Below are positions 8,709-16,876 of a stretch of DNA of 64,000 nucleotides, in pieces. The stretch is from DATARH01 sp036268075 (GTDB lineage: Bacteria > Pseudomonadota > Alphaproteobacteria > ATCC43930 > CGMCC-115725), in contig DATAUV010000075.1 in assembly GCA_036268075.1 (NCBI GenBank), positions 1 to 64,000 on the forward strand, in the 5' to 3' direction. The notes beneath the pieces were generated by a model. It was not told where the DNA came from. It saw only the letters and a program-made list of their open reading frames with translations, and searched no databases. Positions within the stretch are counted from its first letter, which is position 1, and each line of letters opens with the position of its first letter. Made by a program: the position numbers and the translations under genes.

Positions 8709-9411
8709 CGTCCCTCGGAACGTCATCGTCACCGGCGGCAGCCGGGGGCTCGGGCTCGGCATCGCGCGAGAGTTGCGCGAGGCCGGCTATCGCGTGATCG
8801 TCGTTGCGCGCAGCCCGACCGACGAGGTGCGCGACTTTGCCTTCGTACCCTGCGACCTCGCGAACACGGCCGCGATCCCCGAGCTGGTTTCCGGCATCCG
8901 CAAGGAATTCGGGCCGATCTACGGGCTCGTCAACAATGCCGGGCTCGGCACTAGCGGCGTGCTGGCGACGATGCCGGATGCCGAGATCGGGCGCCTCGTC
9001 CAGCTCAACACGGTCGCGCCGATGGTGCTCGCCAAATACGCCGTGCGCTCGATGATGGCGCAAGGCGGCGGGCGCATCGTCAACATCGGCTCGATCGTGG
9101 GCCAGACCGGGTATAGCGGGCTGTCGGTCTACAGCGCGACCAAGGCGTCGCTGATCGGGTTTACCAAGTCACTCGCGCGCGAGGTCGGCAAGCTCGGCAT
9201 CACCGTCAACGCCGTCGCCCCCGGGTTTATCGCCACCGAGATGACCCACAGTCTCGACGAGCACCAGCGGAGCCAGATCGCCCGCCGGAGCGCGCTCAAC
9301 CGCCTCGCCGAAATCGACGACGTCGCCCACGCCGTCGCGTACTTGATGAGCGACAAGGCGCGCAATATCACCGGCGCCGTCATGACCGTCGATGCCGGCA
9401 ACACGGCCTGA
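8695..9411 (+). CDS. FabG-like short-chain dehydrogenase/ketoreductase
   Basis: Classical SDR of 238 residues resembling 3-oxoacyl-ACP reductases. The cofactor motif is VTGGSRGLGLGIA, the NNAG motif is VNNAGLG, and the catalytic residues are Ser in NIGSIVG and Tyr/Lys in VYSATKAS. The GTG at 8695 lies within the ligase gene (14-bp overlap). It is the last plus-strand gene of the cluster and probably reduces a keto or aldehyde group on the carrier-bound intermediate. Its 3' third lies opposite the extended reading frame of the minus-strand synthetase gene (9169-9411). Confidence 0.85.
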   Translation: MPPNNVPRNVIVTGGSRGLGLGIARELREAGYRVIVVARSPTDEVRDFAFVPCDLANTAAIPELVSGIRKEFGPIYGLVNNAGLGTSGVLATMPDAEIGRLVQLNTVAPMVLAKYAVRSMMAQGGGRIVNIGSIVGQTGYSGLSVYSATKASLIGFTKSLAREVGKLGITVNAVAPGFIATEMTHSLDEHQRSQIARRSALNRLAEIDDVAHAVAYLMSDKARNITGAVMTVDAGNTA

Positions 9412-11163
9412 CGCCAGCCACCCGGCCTCGATTTTTCCATACAGCGCCGCGTCGACCGGCACATAGGCGCCGGCCGTGCGGTCGTCGACATAGATCGCGT
9501 CGTCGGTCGCCTTGGGGTCGAACCCGTCGCGCACGAGATCCTGCTTTTTGTGCTTGAACGTCTCGGTCGCGGCGATTTCCCCGCGCACCCGCAGAAACAC
9601 CGGCCGGGCATAATCGGGCAGCGCGGCGGCGACATGCTCGCGCAGCGCGGCGAAATCGAGGCCGGAGCCGGCGACGATCGTCGCCATGCCGGCGCGGCCG
9701 TCGGCGCCGGGCACGGTCACGCCATAGACCACCGCCTCGGCGATGCCCGGGCAGGCCGACACCGCCTCGGCGACCTCCGTGGTCGAGACGTTCTCGCCCT
9801 TCCAGCGGAACGTGTCGCCGATGCGGTCGACGAAATAGTAGAAGCCGCGCGCATCCTTGCGCATCAGGTCGCCGGAGCGGAACCAGGCATCGCCCTCGGC
9901 AAACACGTTGCGCAATACCTTTTTCGCCGAGGCCGCCTTGTCGGTATAGCCCTCGAACGGGGCGCCGCCTTTGGCGGGATCGTCGGGGATTTTGCTGACT
10001 GCCTCGCCGACCTCGTCGGGGGCGCATCGTTGGCAGAGGCCGTTCTCGCCGCGCACCGGCTCGCCGGCGGCTATGTCGAATTTGACCAGCGCGACCGGGA
10101 AGCGGTGCGACAGGAATGACGGGATGCGTCCGATCGAGCCCGGCTCGCCCTCGCAGTTGTAGAGCGAGAAATTGGCCTCGGTCGCCGCGTAGAATTCTAG
10201 GTTGCGGGGGATCGCGAACCGGCTGCGGAACTCGCCCCAGACATCCGGGCGGAGCCCGTTGCCGCAGCTCAGCCGCAGCTTGTGCGCGGTCTCGCGCGGG
10301 TGCGGCGGCAGGTTGACGAGATAGCGGCACAGCTCGCCGATATACTGGAACACGGTGCAGTCGTTGGCGGCGATGTCGTCCCAGAACCGGGTCGCCGAGA
10401 ACCGCTCCCGGACCAGGACGGAGCCGCCGCTGACCAGCATCGCGCCCGTGGCCACGACGCCGCCGACGCTGTGATACATCGGCAGGCAGTTGTACATGCG
10501 GTCGCTGGGGCCGGCGTCCATCATCCCGGCGAACCAGCGGCTCCATTGCATCAGCCGGAAATGGCTGACATTCGCTGCCTTGGGGTAGCCCGTCGTGCCC
10601 GAGGTATAGATGCACAGCGCGCGGTCGCGGAGGGTCGGCGGGTCGAACTCGCCGATCTCGTCGCCGCAATCGGGGATTTCGGTCCAGATCGTCGGCGCCG
10701 AACGCAGGCGCGGACCCACCGCCTCGACCGCGTCGACGAGGCCGGGACCGGCGATGACGTGCTTTGGCCCGACGATGTCGATCGCGTGAACGAGGCCGTC
10801 GGGGGCGAGTTGGGTGTTGATCAGCGCGACGACCCCGCCGATGCGGGTGATGCCGAGCCAGATCGCCATGTATTCGGGGCAGTTGCGCATCACCAGGCAG
10901 ACGACGTCGCCATGCCCGATGCCCTGCCGCAACGCCCAGGCCGCATAGCGGCGGGCGCGGGCCGTGAGCTCGCCGTAGGTCAGCGTGTCGTTGGGGCCGA
11001 TCAGCGCCGCCTTGTCGGGATGGGCGGCCGCCATCTCGTCGATGACGAGCGGCAGCGTCATGGTCGGGTTTTGGGCGATCGGTGCGGTGAGCTGGAGCGC
11101 GCGAATCCAGGCGTCGCGCGCTTGCTTGTCGGACTGGTCGGGTTTGTCGGTCAGGTTTGGCAA
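9169..11163 (-). CDS. Long-chain acyl-CoA synthetase (FadD6/FATP-like) with antisense-encoded tail
   Basis: ANL-superfamily acyl-CoA ligase of the FATP/FadD6 type. Motifs: IYTSGTTGYPKAAN, the catalytic region FYAATEANFSLYN, WFRSGDLMRKDARGFYYFVDR and the C-terminal KHKKQDLVRDGFDP. The usual family end, YGKIEAGWLA, lies opposite 9411, but no stop codon follows. The frame runs another 80 or so codons to 9169, fully antisense to the ketoreductase gene. That tail (rich in Gly, Asp, Val) looks like a shadow reading rather than a domain. The start is a TTG at 11163, where family members begin about 34 residues before LPLVIDEM; an ATG there is a downstream alternative. It converges on the carrier cluster and may be unrelated to it. 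Confidence 0.8.
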   Translation of the reverse strand: MPNLTDKPDQSDKQARDAWIRALQLTAPIAQNPTMTLPLVIDEMAAAHPDKAALIGPNDTLTYGELTARARRYAAWALRQGIGHGDVVCLVMRNCPEYMAIWLGITRIGGVVALINTQLAPDGLVHAIDIVGPKHVIAGPGLVDAVEAVGPRLRSAPTIWTEIPDCGDEIGEFDPPTLRDRALCIYTSGTTGYPKAANVSHFRLMQWSRWFAGMMDAGPSDRMYNCLPMYHSVGGVVATGAMLVSGGSVLVRERFSATRFWDDIAANDCTVFQYIGELCRYLVNLPPHPRETAHKLRLSCGNGLRPDVWGEFRSRFAIPRNLEFYAATEANFSLYNCEGEPGSIGRIPSFLSHRFPVALVKFDIAAGEPVRGENGLCQRCAPDEVGEAVSKIPDDPAKGGAPFEGYTDKAASAKKVLRNVFAEGDAWFRSGDLMRKDARGFYYFVDRIGDTFRWKGENVSTTEVAEAVSACPGIAEAVVYGVTVPGADGRAGMATIVAGSGLDFAALREHVAAALPDYARPVFLRVRGEIAATETFKHKKQDLVRDGFDPKATDDAIYVDDRTAGAYVPVDAALYGKIEAGWLASGRVAGIDGHDGAGDIARLVAHQVRDGVGDVVDFGEAVERAPAGDLAPLVLVETVGHLGGDKPGGDGVDGDAELADLARE

Positions 11164-11222
11164 GTCGCCGGCTCCGGCTGCGAAAACGCCGCCAGTGTAG
11201 CCGGCGAGGGCTTACCCGATCG

Positions 11223-12506
11223 TTAGCTCGCCATCACCTTGATCGCCGACGCCCAGGCCTCGCGGGTGAGGCGCACATCGTCCGGCGTGTGGGCGAGCGA
11301 GACGTAGTATTTCTGCTCGCCCTTGAGGATGCCGCGCTCGCGCAGGAGCACGTTGAACTGCCGGGCGAGCGTCACATCGCCCTTGAGCATCCCGCGGTAA
11401 TCGGTGATCGGGTCGGCGGCGAAAACCACGTCGAACAGCGGCGGCTCGCCGATCACCTGGGCCGGGATGCGCGCCTCGGCGAGAAGCTGGCGCAGCGCGC
11501 TCATCAACTCGCGCCCGGTGGCGTGGATTTGTTCGTAGGCGCCGGGGCGACGCAGAATCTCCAGCGTCGCGAGCCCCGCGGCAGCCGCGACCGGGTTCCC
11601 CGACAGCGTCCCGATCTGCATCAGGAACCGATCCTCGCCAACCGCGTCGCGGTTGAAATGCTGCATGATCTCGGTCTTGCCGGCGATCGCCGCGAGCGGG
11701 AAGCCGCCGCCGATCACCTTGCCGAGGGTGCAGAGGTCGGGCTCGACCCCGTAATATTGCTGTGCCCCGCCATAGGCGAGGCGGAACCCGGTCACGACCT
11801 CGTCGAAAATCAGCGGCACGCCGTTTTCGGCGGTGATCCGCCGCACCGCCTGCAAGAAACCGGGCGCGGGCGGGATGATGCGCTGGAACGGCTCGACGAT
11901 GACGCCGGCGAGCTCGTCGCGGTGCTCCTTCACCAGGCTTTCGAGCGTCTCGGCGTTGTTGAACGGCGCGATCAGCATCTCGTCGCGCAGGCTCTTCGGG
12001 ATGCCGGCCGTATCCGGCACCGCGGCCGGGAAATTGGCCGACCGCTTAGGCGCCAGGCTCATCAGCGAATAGTCGCTCATGCCGTGATAGCCGCCCTCGA
12101 ATTTGAGGATTTTGTCGCGGCCCGTATAGGCGCGGGCGGCGCGCATCGCGTAAAGGTCGGCCTCGGACCCGGTCGAGACAAAGCGCACCTGCTCGGCGCA
12201 CGGCACCGCGTCGACGATCGCCTCGGCAAGCTCGATGCCCCACCGGTTGTTGGCGAAGAACGTCGTGCCCTGCGCGACCCGCGCCGTCGCGGCGGCCGTC
12301 ACCTCGGGATGCGCGTGGCCGACCAGCATCGGGCCGGAGCCGAGCAGGAAATCGACGTATTCCTTGCCGTCTTCGTCCCACACGCGCGCCCCGCGCCCCT
12401 CGCGGATCACGACATCCCCCGGCAAATTGCCGAACGTGCCGCCGGGCAGCACCCGCTTTGCGGTGTCGATGAGGCCGTCTTGGATCGTGCCGTCAGGTGC
12501 GGTCAT
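11223..12506 (-). CDS. Class III aminotransferase (glutamate-1-semialdehyde aminomutase-like)
   Basis: PLP aminotransferase of 427 residues. The PLP lysine is in TLGKVIGGGFPLAA, the cofactor Asp in LIFDEVVTGFRL, and the aromatic/phosphate region in STGSEADLYAMRAAR. It resembles glutamate-1-semialdehyde 2,1-aminomutase but is probably a paralogue used in catabolism or secondary metabolism, since the haem enzyme normally sits elsewhere and has stricter motifs. It is transcribed with the acyl-CoA synthetase gene 59 bp downstream and follows the aldo/keto reductase gene, separated from the latter by a palindromic repeat. The substrate is unknown. Confidence 0.8.
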   Translation of the reverse strand: MTAPDGTIQDGLIDTAKRVLPGGTFGNLPGDVVIREGRGARVWDEDGKEYVDFLLGSGPMLVGHAHPEVTAAATARVAQGTTFFANNRWGIELAEAIVDAVPCAEQVRFVSTGSEADLYAMRAARAYTGRDKILKFEGGYHGMSDYSLMSLAPKRSANFPAAVPDTAGIPKSLRDEMLIAPFNNAETLESLVKEHRDELAGVIVEPFQRIIPPAPGFLQAVRRITAENGVPLIFDEVVTGFRLAYGGAQQYYGVEPDLCTLGKVIGGGFPLAAIAGKTEIMQHFNRDAVGEDRFLMQIGTLSGNPVAAAAGLATLEILRRPGAYEQIHATGRELMSALRQLLAEARIPAQVIGEPPLFDVVFAADPITDYRGMLKGDVTLARQFNVLLRERGILKGEQKYYVSLAHTPDDVRLTREAWASAIKVMAS

Positions 12507-12532
12507 ATTCTCGTCTCCTCATTCCTCCGACT

Positions 12533-12613
12533 CGTCATTCCCGCGAAGGCGGGAAACCAGGGCGGGCGACGGAGCGGTTGCCCTGGACCCCCGCCTTTGC
12601 GGGGGCGACGAAG
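12533..12613. repeat. Palindromic intergenic repeat (CATTCCCGCGAAGGCGGGAA family)
   Basis: An imperfect bipartite palindrome in the gap between the aldo/keto reductase and aminotransferase genes. One half carries CATTCCCGCGAAGGCGGGAA, the other CCCCCGCCTTTGCGGGGG, with an inner CCAGGGC/GCCCTGG pair. The layout matches the larger repeats at 34705 and 36751, though the arms differ. Likely a REP/MITE-like dispersed element that can fold as RNA and protect or stop transcripts. Confidence 0.75.
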
Positions 12614-12624
12614 CTTCAAACGAT

Positions 12625-13629
12625 TTAGCCGGGAACCGGCGCATCCGCGTGGAGCAATTTGGCCGACTTCAAATCCGACCATAGCGCCGCCGGGATCTTA
12701 CGCGCGAGGAGGCCCAGATTGGCGCGGAACTCGTCGGCGTTGCGCGGCCCGGGGATGATCGCGGCGACCGCGGGGTGGGCAAGCGGGAATTGCAGCGCGG
12801 CCGCCGGCAGCGGCACGTTGTGGCTGTCGCAGATCGCGGCGATCGCCTTGACGCGGGCCATAACCTCGGGCGGCGCCGGCGCGTAGTTCCAGGTGTCGCG
12901 CCCGGCGAGGATGCCGGAATTGAGCGGCCCGCCGACGACGATCGAGGTGCCGGCGGCGACGCATTTGGGCAGGAGGTCGTCGAGCGGGGCCTGTTCCAGC
13001 AGCGTGTAGCGCCCGGCGAGCAGGAATGCGTCCCACTGGCCCCATTCCATCGCCTCGAGCAGCACCTCGCGCTCGTTGACGCCGATGCCGAAGGCCGAGA
13101 TCGCATCCGAGCCGCGCAGGCTTTCGAGCGCCCGGTAGCCGCTCTCGCGCAGCACCTTCATGTGCGGCGGATGCGCCTCGGGCCCGTGCTGGTACACGCC
13201 GATGTCGTGGACGTAGAGGATGTCGATCTTGGCGAGGCCGAGGCGCTGAAAACTATCCTCGAACGAGCGCATGATGCCGTCATAGGAATAGTCGTAGACG
13301 GGGTCGAACGGCAGCGGGTGGTGACGCCCGTCGGCGTGGGTTCCGCTCGCGTTGGGCTTGAGCAGCCGGCCGACCTTGGTCGACAGCGCCCAGTCGCCGC
13401 GCGGCCGCTCGCGGGTCGCGTCGCCGACCGCCCGCTCGGCCTGGCCGACGCCGTAGAAGGGCGCGGTGTCGATATAGCGGACCCCCGCCTCCCACGCCGC
13501 CGAGACGATGTCTTCGGCGGACTGGCGGGCGACGTCGATGCGGCTGCCGCCCAGCGTCGCGCAGCCAAGGCCCAGCTCGGTCACCTCCAGCCCGGTGCGC
13601 CCGATCCGCCGCCGCGAAAACTCCGCCAT
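12625..13629 (-). CDS. Aldo/keto reductase (aldose 1-dehydrogenase type)
   Basis: NAD(P)-dependent oxidoreductase with a TIM-barrel fold. The catalytic tetrad is visible: Asp and Tyr in YIDTAPFYGVG, Lys in ALSTKVGRLL and His in ILYVHDIGVY. It resembles D-threo-aldose 1-dehydrogenase, fucose dehydrogenase and pyridoxal dehydrogenase proteins, which oxidise sugars or aldehydes. The ATG at 13629 follows AGGAGGAG at ideal spacing, so the longer frame to 13689 is not used. It heads a minus-strand run with the aminotransferase and acyl-CoA synthetase genes. Confidence 0.83.
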   Translation of the reverse strand: MAEFSRRRIGRTGLEVTELGLGCATLGGSRIDVARQSAEDIVSAAWEAGVRYIDTAPFYGVGQAERAVGDATRERPRGDWALSTKVGRLLKPNASGTHADGRHHPLPFDPVYDYSYDGIMRSFEDSFQRLGLAKIDILYVHDIGVYQHGPEAHPPHMKVLRESGYRALESLRGSDAISAFGIGVNEREVLLEAMEWGQWDAFLLAGRYTLLEQAPLDDLLPKCVAAGTSIVVGGPLNSGILAGRDTWNYAPAPPEVMARVKAIAAICDSHNVPLPAAALQFPLAHPAVAAIIPGPRNADEFRANLGLLARKIPAALWSDLKSAKLLHADAPVPG

Positions 13630-13715
13630 CGCGTCTCCTCCTATCCGGGCCCCGGCCGATAGGTGCGGATATTCCGGCCCGGTTCGCAACGCGAAAATTC
13701 TGCAGGGGTCTCTCA

Positions 13716-13741
13716 GGAACCAAACACGTTCCCAGCCCGTT
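13716..13741 (+). promoter_or_regulatory. EcfG-type general-stress promoter
   Basis: GGAAC at 13716-13720, a 17-nt spacer and CGTT at 13738-13741 match the GGAAC-N16/17-CGTT consensus of alphaproteobacterial EcfG promoters exactly. It points at the 24-residue membrane peptide at 13771, whose start is about 30 bp downstream, and at the membrane protein behind it. Confidence 0.78.
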
Positions 13742-13770
13742 GGCGGTGCACTCGATAAAGGAACCAGACC

Positions 13771-13845
13771 ATGGGCGTGATCCTCTTATGGCTGCTCGGC
13801 ATACCGCTGCCGATCCTCCTCATCCTGATCCTGCTTTGGCGTTGA
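13771..13845 (+). CDS. Small single-span hydrophobic membrane peptide (24 aa)
   Basis: A short gene starting MGVILLWLLGIPLPILLI and ending LLWR. The whole product is one hydrophobic segment with a single terminal Arg, so it should insert in the inner membrane. AAGGAACC precedes the ATG and an EcfG promoter lies just upstream. Its stop is followed at once by the GAGGAGGG that serves the next gene at 13859, so the two are probably co-transcribed. Similar tiny hydrophobic proteins are common in stress regulons of alphaproteobacteria. The function is unknown. Confidence 0.65.
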   Translation: MGVILLWLLGIPLPILLILILLWR

Positions 13846-13858
13846 GGAGGGACGGGCG

Positions 13859-14686
13859 ATGGCTACCACGATGGTCGAGGCACGCGGTCGCGACACCGCC
13901 GTCGCCGCAATGGTTGAAGGAACTCCACGGGCGGTGGCGTGGGGCGCGGTGATCGGCGGCGCCTTTGTGATCGCCGCGCTAAGCCTCATTCTGCTCGCGC
14001 TCGGCGCGGGGTTCGGGTTGTCGTCGGTATCGCCGTGGCCCGGCGTGGGCGCCTCGCTGACCACCTTTACGGTCGGGATGGCGGTGTGGCTGATCATCGT
14101 GCAGTGGCTGTCTTCGGCGTTCGGCGGGTATGTCGCCGGACGGCTCGGCGCGGCCGTCACGGGCATCCATCTCGACGAAGCCTATTTCCGTGACACCGCG
14201 CACGGGCTGTTGGCCTGGGCGGTCGCCGCGGTGGTCGGCGCCGCGCTTCTCGCTTCGGCCGCGACCGCGCTGCTCGGCGGCGGCGCGGCGGCGCAAGGGG
14301 CGAGTGACAAATCCGCCGGCCCGAAGGCTTATTACGCCGACGAGCTCTACCGCCCGGCCAAACCCGACGCCGCCCCGGTCAACGCCGATGTGCGCGCCGA
14401 GGCGGGCCGCATCCTTGCCACCGACATCGCCGCCGGCAAGGTGCCCGACGCCGACAAGGCCTATCTGGCGGAGTCGGTCGCGGCGCGCACCGGGATCAGC
14501 GCGGAGGATGCGCGCCGGCGCGTCGACGCCACGATCGACCAGGCCCGCCATGCCGCCGACGACGCGCGCAAGGCAGCGATGCGCCTCGCCCTGTTCGCCG
14601 GGTTCTCGATGCTGATCGGCGCGTTCATCGCCGGCGTCGCCGCCAAGATCGGCGGCCACCACCGCGATCGGCTGGCGACGCGATAA
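13859..14686 (+). CDS. Hypothetical four-span inner-membrane protein
   Basis: A 275-residue protein that I do not recognise by name. Hydrophobic segments lie near residues 27-50, 68-92, 113-137 and 245-266. Between the third and fourth is a soluble stretch rich in Ala, Asp and Lys with a helical periodic look (residues 150-240). The GAGGAGGG ribosome site sits directly before the ATG. It is probably co-transcribed with the 24-residue membrane peptide from the EcfG promoter at 13716, so a role in envelope stress is likely but unproven. Confidence 0.75.
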   Translation: MATTMVEARGRDTAVAAMVEGTPRAVAWGAVIGGAFVIAALSLILLALGAGFGLSSVSPWPGVGASLTTFTVGMAVWLIIVQWLSSAFGGYVAGRLGAAVTGIHLDEAYFRDTAHGLLAWAVAAVVGAALLASAATALLGGGAAAQGASDKSAGPKAYYADELYRPAKPDAAPVNADVRAEAGRILATDIAAGKVPDADKAYLAESVAARTGISAEDARRRVDATIDQARHAADDARKAAMRLALFAGFSMLIGAFIAGVAAKIGGHHRDRLATR

Positions 14687-14700
14687 GATAACGCCGTCCA

Positions 14701-14733
14701 GCCGAACTCGGGGTACATCCAACCGAGTTCGGC
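14701..14733. terminator. Inverted repeat after the membrane-protein gene
   Basis: Eleven-nt arms GCCGAACTCGG and CCGAGTTCGGC with an 11-nt loop, located 15 bp after the stop at 14686. There is no T-tract, so it may slow or protect rather than terminate transcription. The rest of the gap up to 14836 shows nothing. Confidence 0.45.
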
Positions 14734-14836
14734 AAGGATCAGCGCGTTCACCTCCGATGTCAGCATCGAGCGCCGCAAATGTCTCTTCGCCTGCGGCCGA
14801 GGGACCGCGCCTAGGGCGCGAAGACCGCTGCAAGCC

Positions 14837-16162
14837 TCAAGGGCTTCCCATGGCCGCGGTGGCGACCATGCCGGCTACGGCGCACAGCATGGCGATGGTC
14901 GCACCCCAGCCAAGGATCTTGAGGCCAGCGCCGATCGTGAAGTCGCCCATGATCCGCCGTTGGGCGGTCATCAGCATCAGCAGAACCATGATCGGCAGAG
15001 CGACGACGCCATTGACCACGGCGCTCCAATAGAGCGCCGAGATCGGATTGATCGGGGCAAAGTTGATGCCGACGCCGATCAACATCGCAAGGCTGAGGAT
15101 CCCGTAAAACGCGCTTGCTTCGCGCGGACGGCGCGCCAGCCCGACCGGCCATCCGGCGGCCTCGGCGACGCCATAGGCCGACGAACCCGCGAGCACGGGC
15201 ACCGCCAGCAGACCGGTGCCGATAATGCCTATGGTGAAGATCAGGTAGGCGAAGGGTCCGGCGATGGGCTGCAACGCCTTGGCGGCCTGTTCCGAACTCT
15301 GCACATTGGCGACGCCGTTGGCGTGCAGGGTCGCCGCGGTCATCAACATGATCGCGATCGCGATCAGATTGGAAAAGCCCATCCCCACGACGGTATCGGC
15401 GCGGATGCGCGCGAGTGCCCCCGGAGCCTGCCAGCGTAGGCGAATAAGCGGCTGGCGCTCAGGCGTGGCGTGCACCTCCTCGGCCTCCTGCGACGCCTGC
15501 CAGAAAAACAGGTACGGCGATATCGTCGTGCCGGCGATGGCGACGAGGGTAGTGAAATAGTTGGGCGTCCAGTCGATCGTGGGGACGAAAAGCCCCTTCA
15601 GAGCCGCCCCCCATGGCACTTTGACGGCCAACAGCGCGGCGACGTAGAAGAACAGGACCAGGCACGCCCATTTCAGGATGCGGGAATAATGCTCGTAGTC
15701 CATGAGGATTTGCGCGAGCGCGCAGACGAAGCCCAAAGCGACTACATAGGCGAGGCCCGGGCCGCCGATAAGAAGCTTCAACGCATCGGCCATGGCGGCG
15801 AGATCCGCGCCGATGTTGATGACGTTCGCGCCGAACAACAGCGCGACGAGGACGTAAAGCAGCCACGCCGGATAATGCGCCCGGATATTGCTGGCGATCC
15901 CCTTTCCGGTGGTGCGCCCGACGCGCGCGCTGATCTCCTGAATCGCGACCATCAACGGGAAGGTCAGCAGCATCGTCCACGAAATAGAGAAGCCGAGCTG
16001 CGCCCCCGCCTGGCTGTACGTCCCGATGCCGGAGGGGTCGTCGTCGGCGGCGCCGGTGACCAGGCCCGGGCCGAGGATTTTGAGGAGGCGCAGCCGGCCG
16101 GGTCGTTCCGCTTCATCGGCCTTCCGCGTGAGAGGCGGGGAAGCGGTGGGCTCGGCGGCCAT
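14837..16162 (-). CDS. NRAMP-family divalent metal transporter, divergent metal site
   Basis: Eleven or so hydrophobic segments over 441 residues place this in the NRAMP superfamily. The canonical first-helix motif DPGN is DPSG here (residues 42-45). In the sixth helix, where Mn/Fe transporters use a metal-binding Met followed by Pro-His, the sequence is GTTISPYLFFWQ, with Ser for Met and Tyr for His. Loss of the soft sulfur ligand is known in NRAMP-related transporters that prefer Mg or other hard ions, so the cargo may not be Mn or Fe. The start has GGAG at proper spacing. It stands alone, convergent with the membrane protein at 13859. Confidence 0.82.
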   Translation of the reverse strand: MAAEPTASPPLTRKADEAERPGRLRLLKILGPGLVTGAADDDPSGIGTYSQAGAQLGFSISWTMLLTFPLMVAIQEISARVGRTTGKGIASNIRAHYPAWLLYVLVALLFGANVINIGADLAAMADALKLLIGGPGLAYVVALGFVCALAQILMDYEHYSRILKWACLVLFFYVAALLAVKVPWGAALKGLFVPTIDWTPNYFTTLVAIAGTTISPYLFFWQASQEAEEVHATPERQPLIRLRWQAPGALARIRADTVVGMGFSNLIAIAIMLMTAATLHANGVANVQSSEQAAKALQPIAGPFAYLIFTIGIIGTGLLAVPVLAGSSAYGVAEAAGWPVGLARRPREASAFYGILSLAMLIGVGINFAPINPISALYWSAVVNGVVALPIMVLLMLMTAQRRIMGDFTIGAGLKILGWGATIAMLCAVAGMVATAAMGSP

Positions 16163-16402
16163 GGGGTGCTCCGCGATCCGTTAGGTCTAGCTGAACGCTC
16201 TGCGGTTGCAGAATGATCCGCGGATCAGTTCAGATTCGGCGAAGAAAAAAGTCCGGATACCTGTCGCATCTTGCTGGCGAATATTAGGTATTGCGCCGCC
16301 GCGTCACTAAGCGCATCGCTCGATACTTTGCGAGAAACGCGAACCCCCTCGGCCGTATTTCGATCATGCTGGGGATGTCCGGGGATCGTGCAAATCGCGA
16401 AC

Positions 16403-16492
16403 TGGCGGATGGGGTGGGATTCGAACCCACGGTGAGCTTGCACCCACGCCGGTTTTCAAGACCGGTGCCTTAAACCGCTCGGCCACCCATCC
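16403..16492 (-). tRNA. tRNA-Ser (anticodon TGA)
   Basis: Read on the minus strand, a 7-bp acceptor stem GGATGGG/CCCATCC, D-arm GGCCGAGCGG, anticodon stem-loop CCGGTCTTGAAAACCGG with TGA in the loop, a long variable arm typical of serine tRNA, a T-arm GTGGGTTCGAATCCCAC and an encoded CCA end are all present. Length is 90 nt. The 240 bp upstream on the plus strand (16163-16402) hold no supported gene, and no duplicated 3' tRNA end was noticed nearby. Confidence 0.95.
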
Positions 16493-16563
16493 GGCGGGAC
16501 GAGGGTAGCAAAAGCGGGCGGTGCGGTCAGCTTTTGAGCGACAATTCCTCGCAACTTCTTCAG

Positions 16564-16824
16564 CTAGGTCCGGCGGTCGCCCTTGAGGGACTGGGCGATT
16601 GCGCGGGAGAGCTGTTCCTGCCGGAAAGGCTTGCCGAGCCGGATCAGCTCGGGATACGCGTCGGAGGGCAGCTCGGCGTGGCCCGAAACCAGGATCGTAG
16701 GCAGGCGCGGCCATTCGGCGGCGATCGCCTGCACGAGCTGAAGCCCGGTCATCGGCGGCATCGCCTGGTCGGCGACGACGAGGTCGATCGGCATACGCCG
16801 CAGGATGCCCGGTTGCTTAACCAT
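16564..16824 (-). pseudogene. N-terminally truncated response-regulator receiver remnant
   Basis: The 86 codons hold the second half of a receiver domain: the phosphorylated Asp region LVVADQAMPPMTG, the switch Ser in TILVSGHAE and the conserved Lys in IRLGKPF. The first beta strand and its acidic pair are absent and the upstream DNA does not encode them. Such halves are usually remnants of a hybrid histidine kinase C-terminus. An ATG is present, so a short protein could still be made, but it could not be a working receiver. Confidence 0.65.
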
Positions 16825-16829
16825 TCCCC

Positions 16830-16854
16830 GGAACCGTTTCCCGGTCCGCGCGGT
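16830..16854 (+). promoter_or_regulatory. Weak EcfG-like promoter before the 70-residue gene
   Basis: GGAAC at 16830-16834 is followed after 17 nt by GGTT rather than CGTT. It lies about 20 bp before the start of the gene at 16877. One mismatch in the -10 element makes this a possible but unproven stress promoter. Confidence 0.35.
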
Positions 16855-16876
16855 TCATCGATCGGGGAGGTGACGG

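Noticed and set aside
11157..12758. 533-codon plus-strand open frame
   Set aside because: Opposite the aminotransferase gene and crossing an intergenic repeat; no motif.
16403..16492. Integrated element using tRNA-Ser as attachment site
   Set aside because: No integrase gene and no second copy of the tRNA 3' end were noticed in the window.
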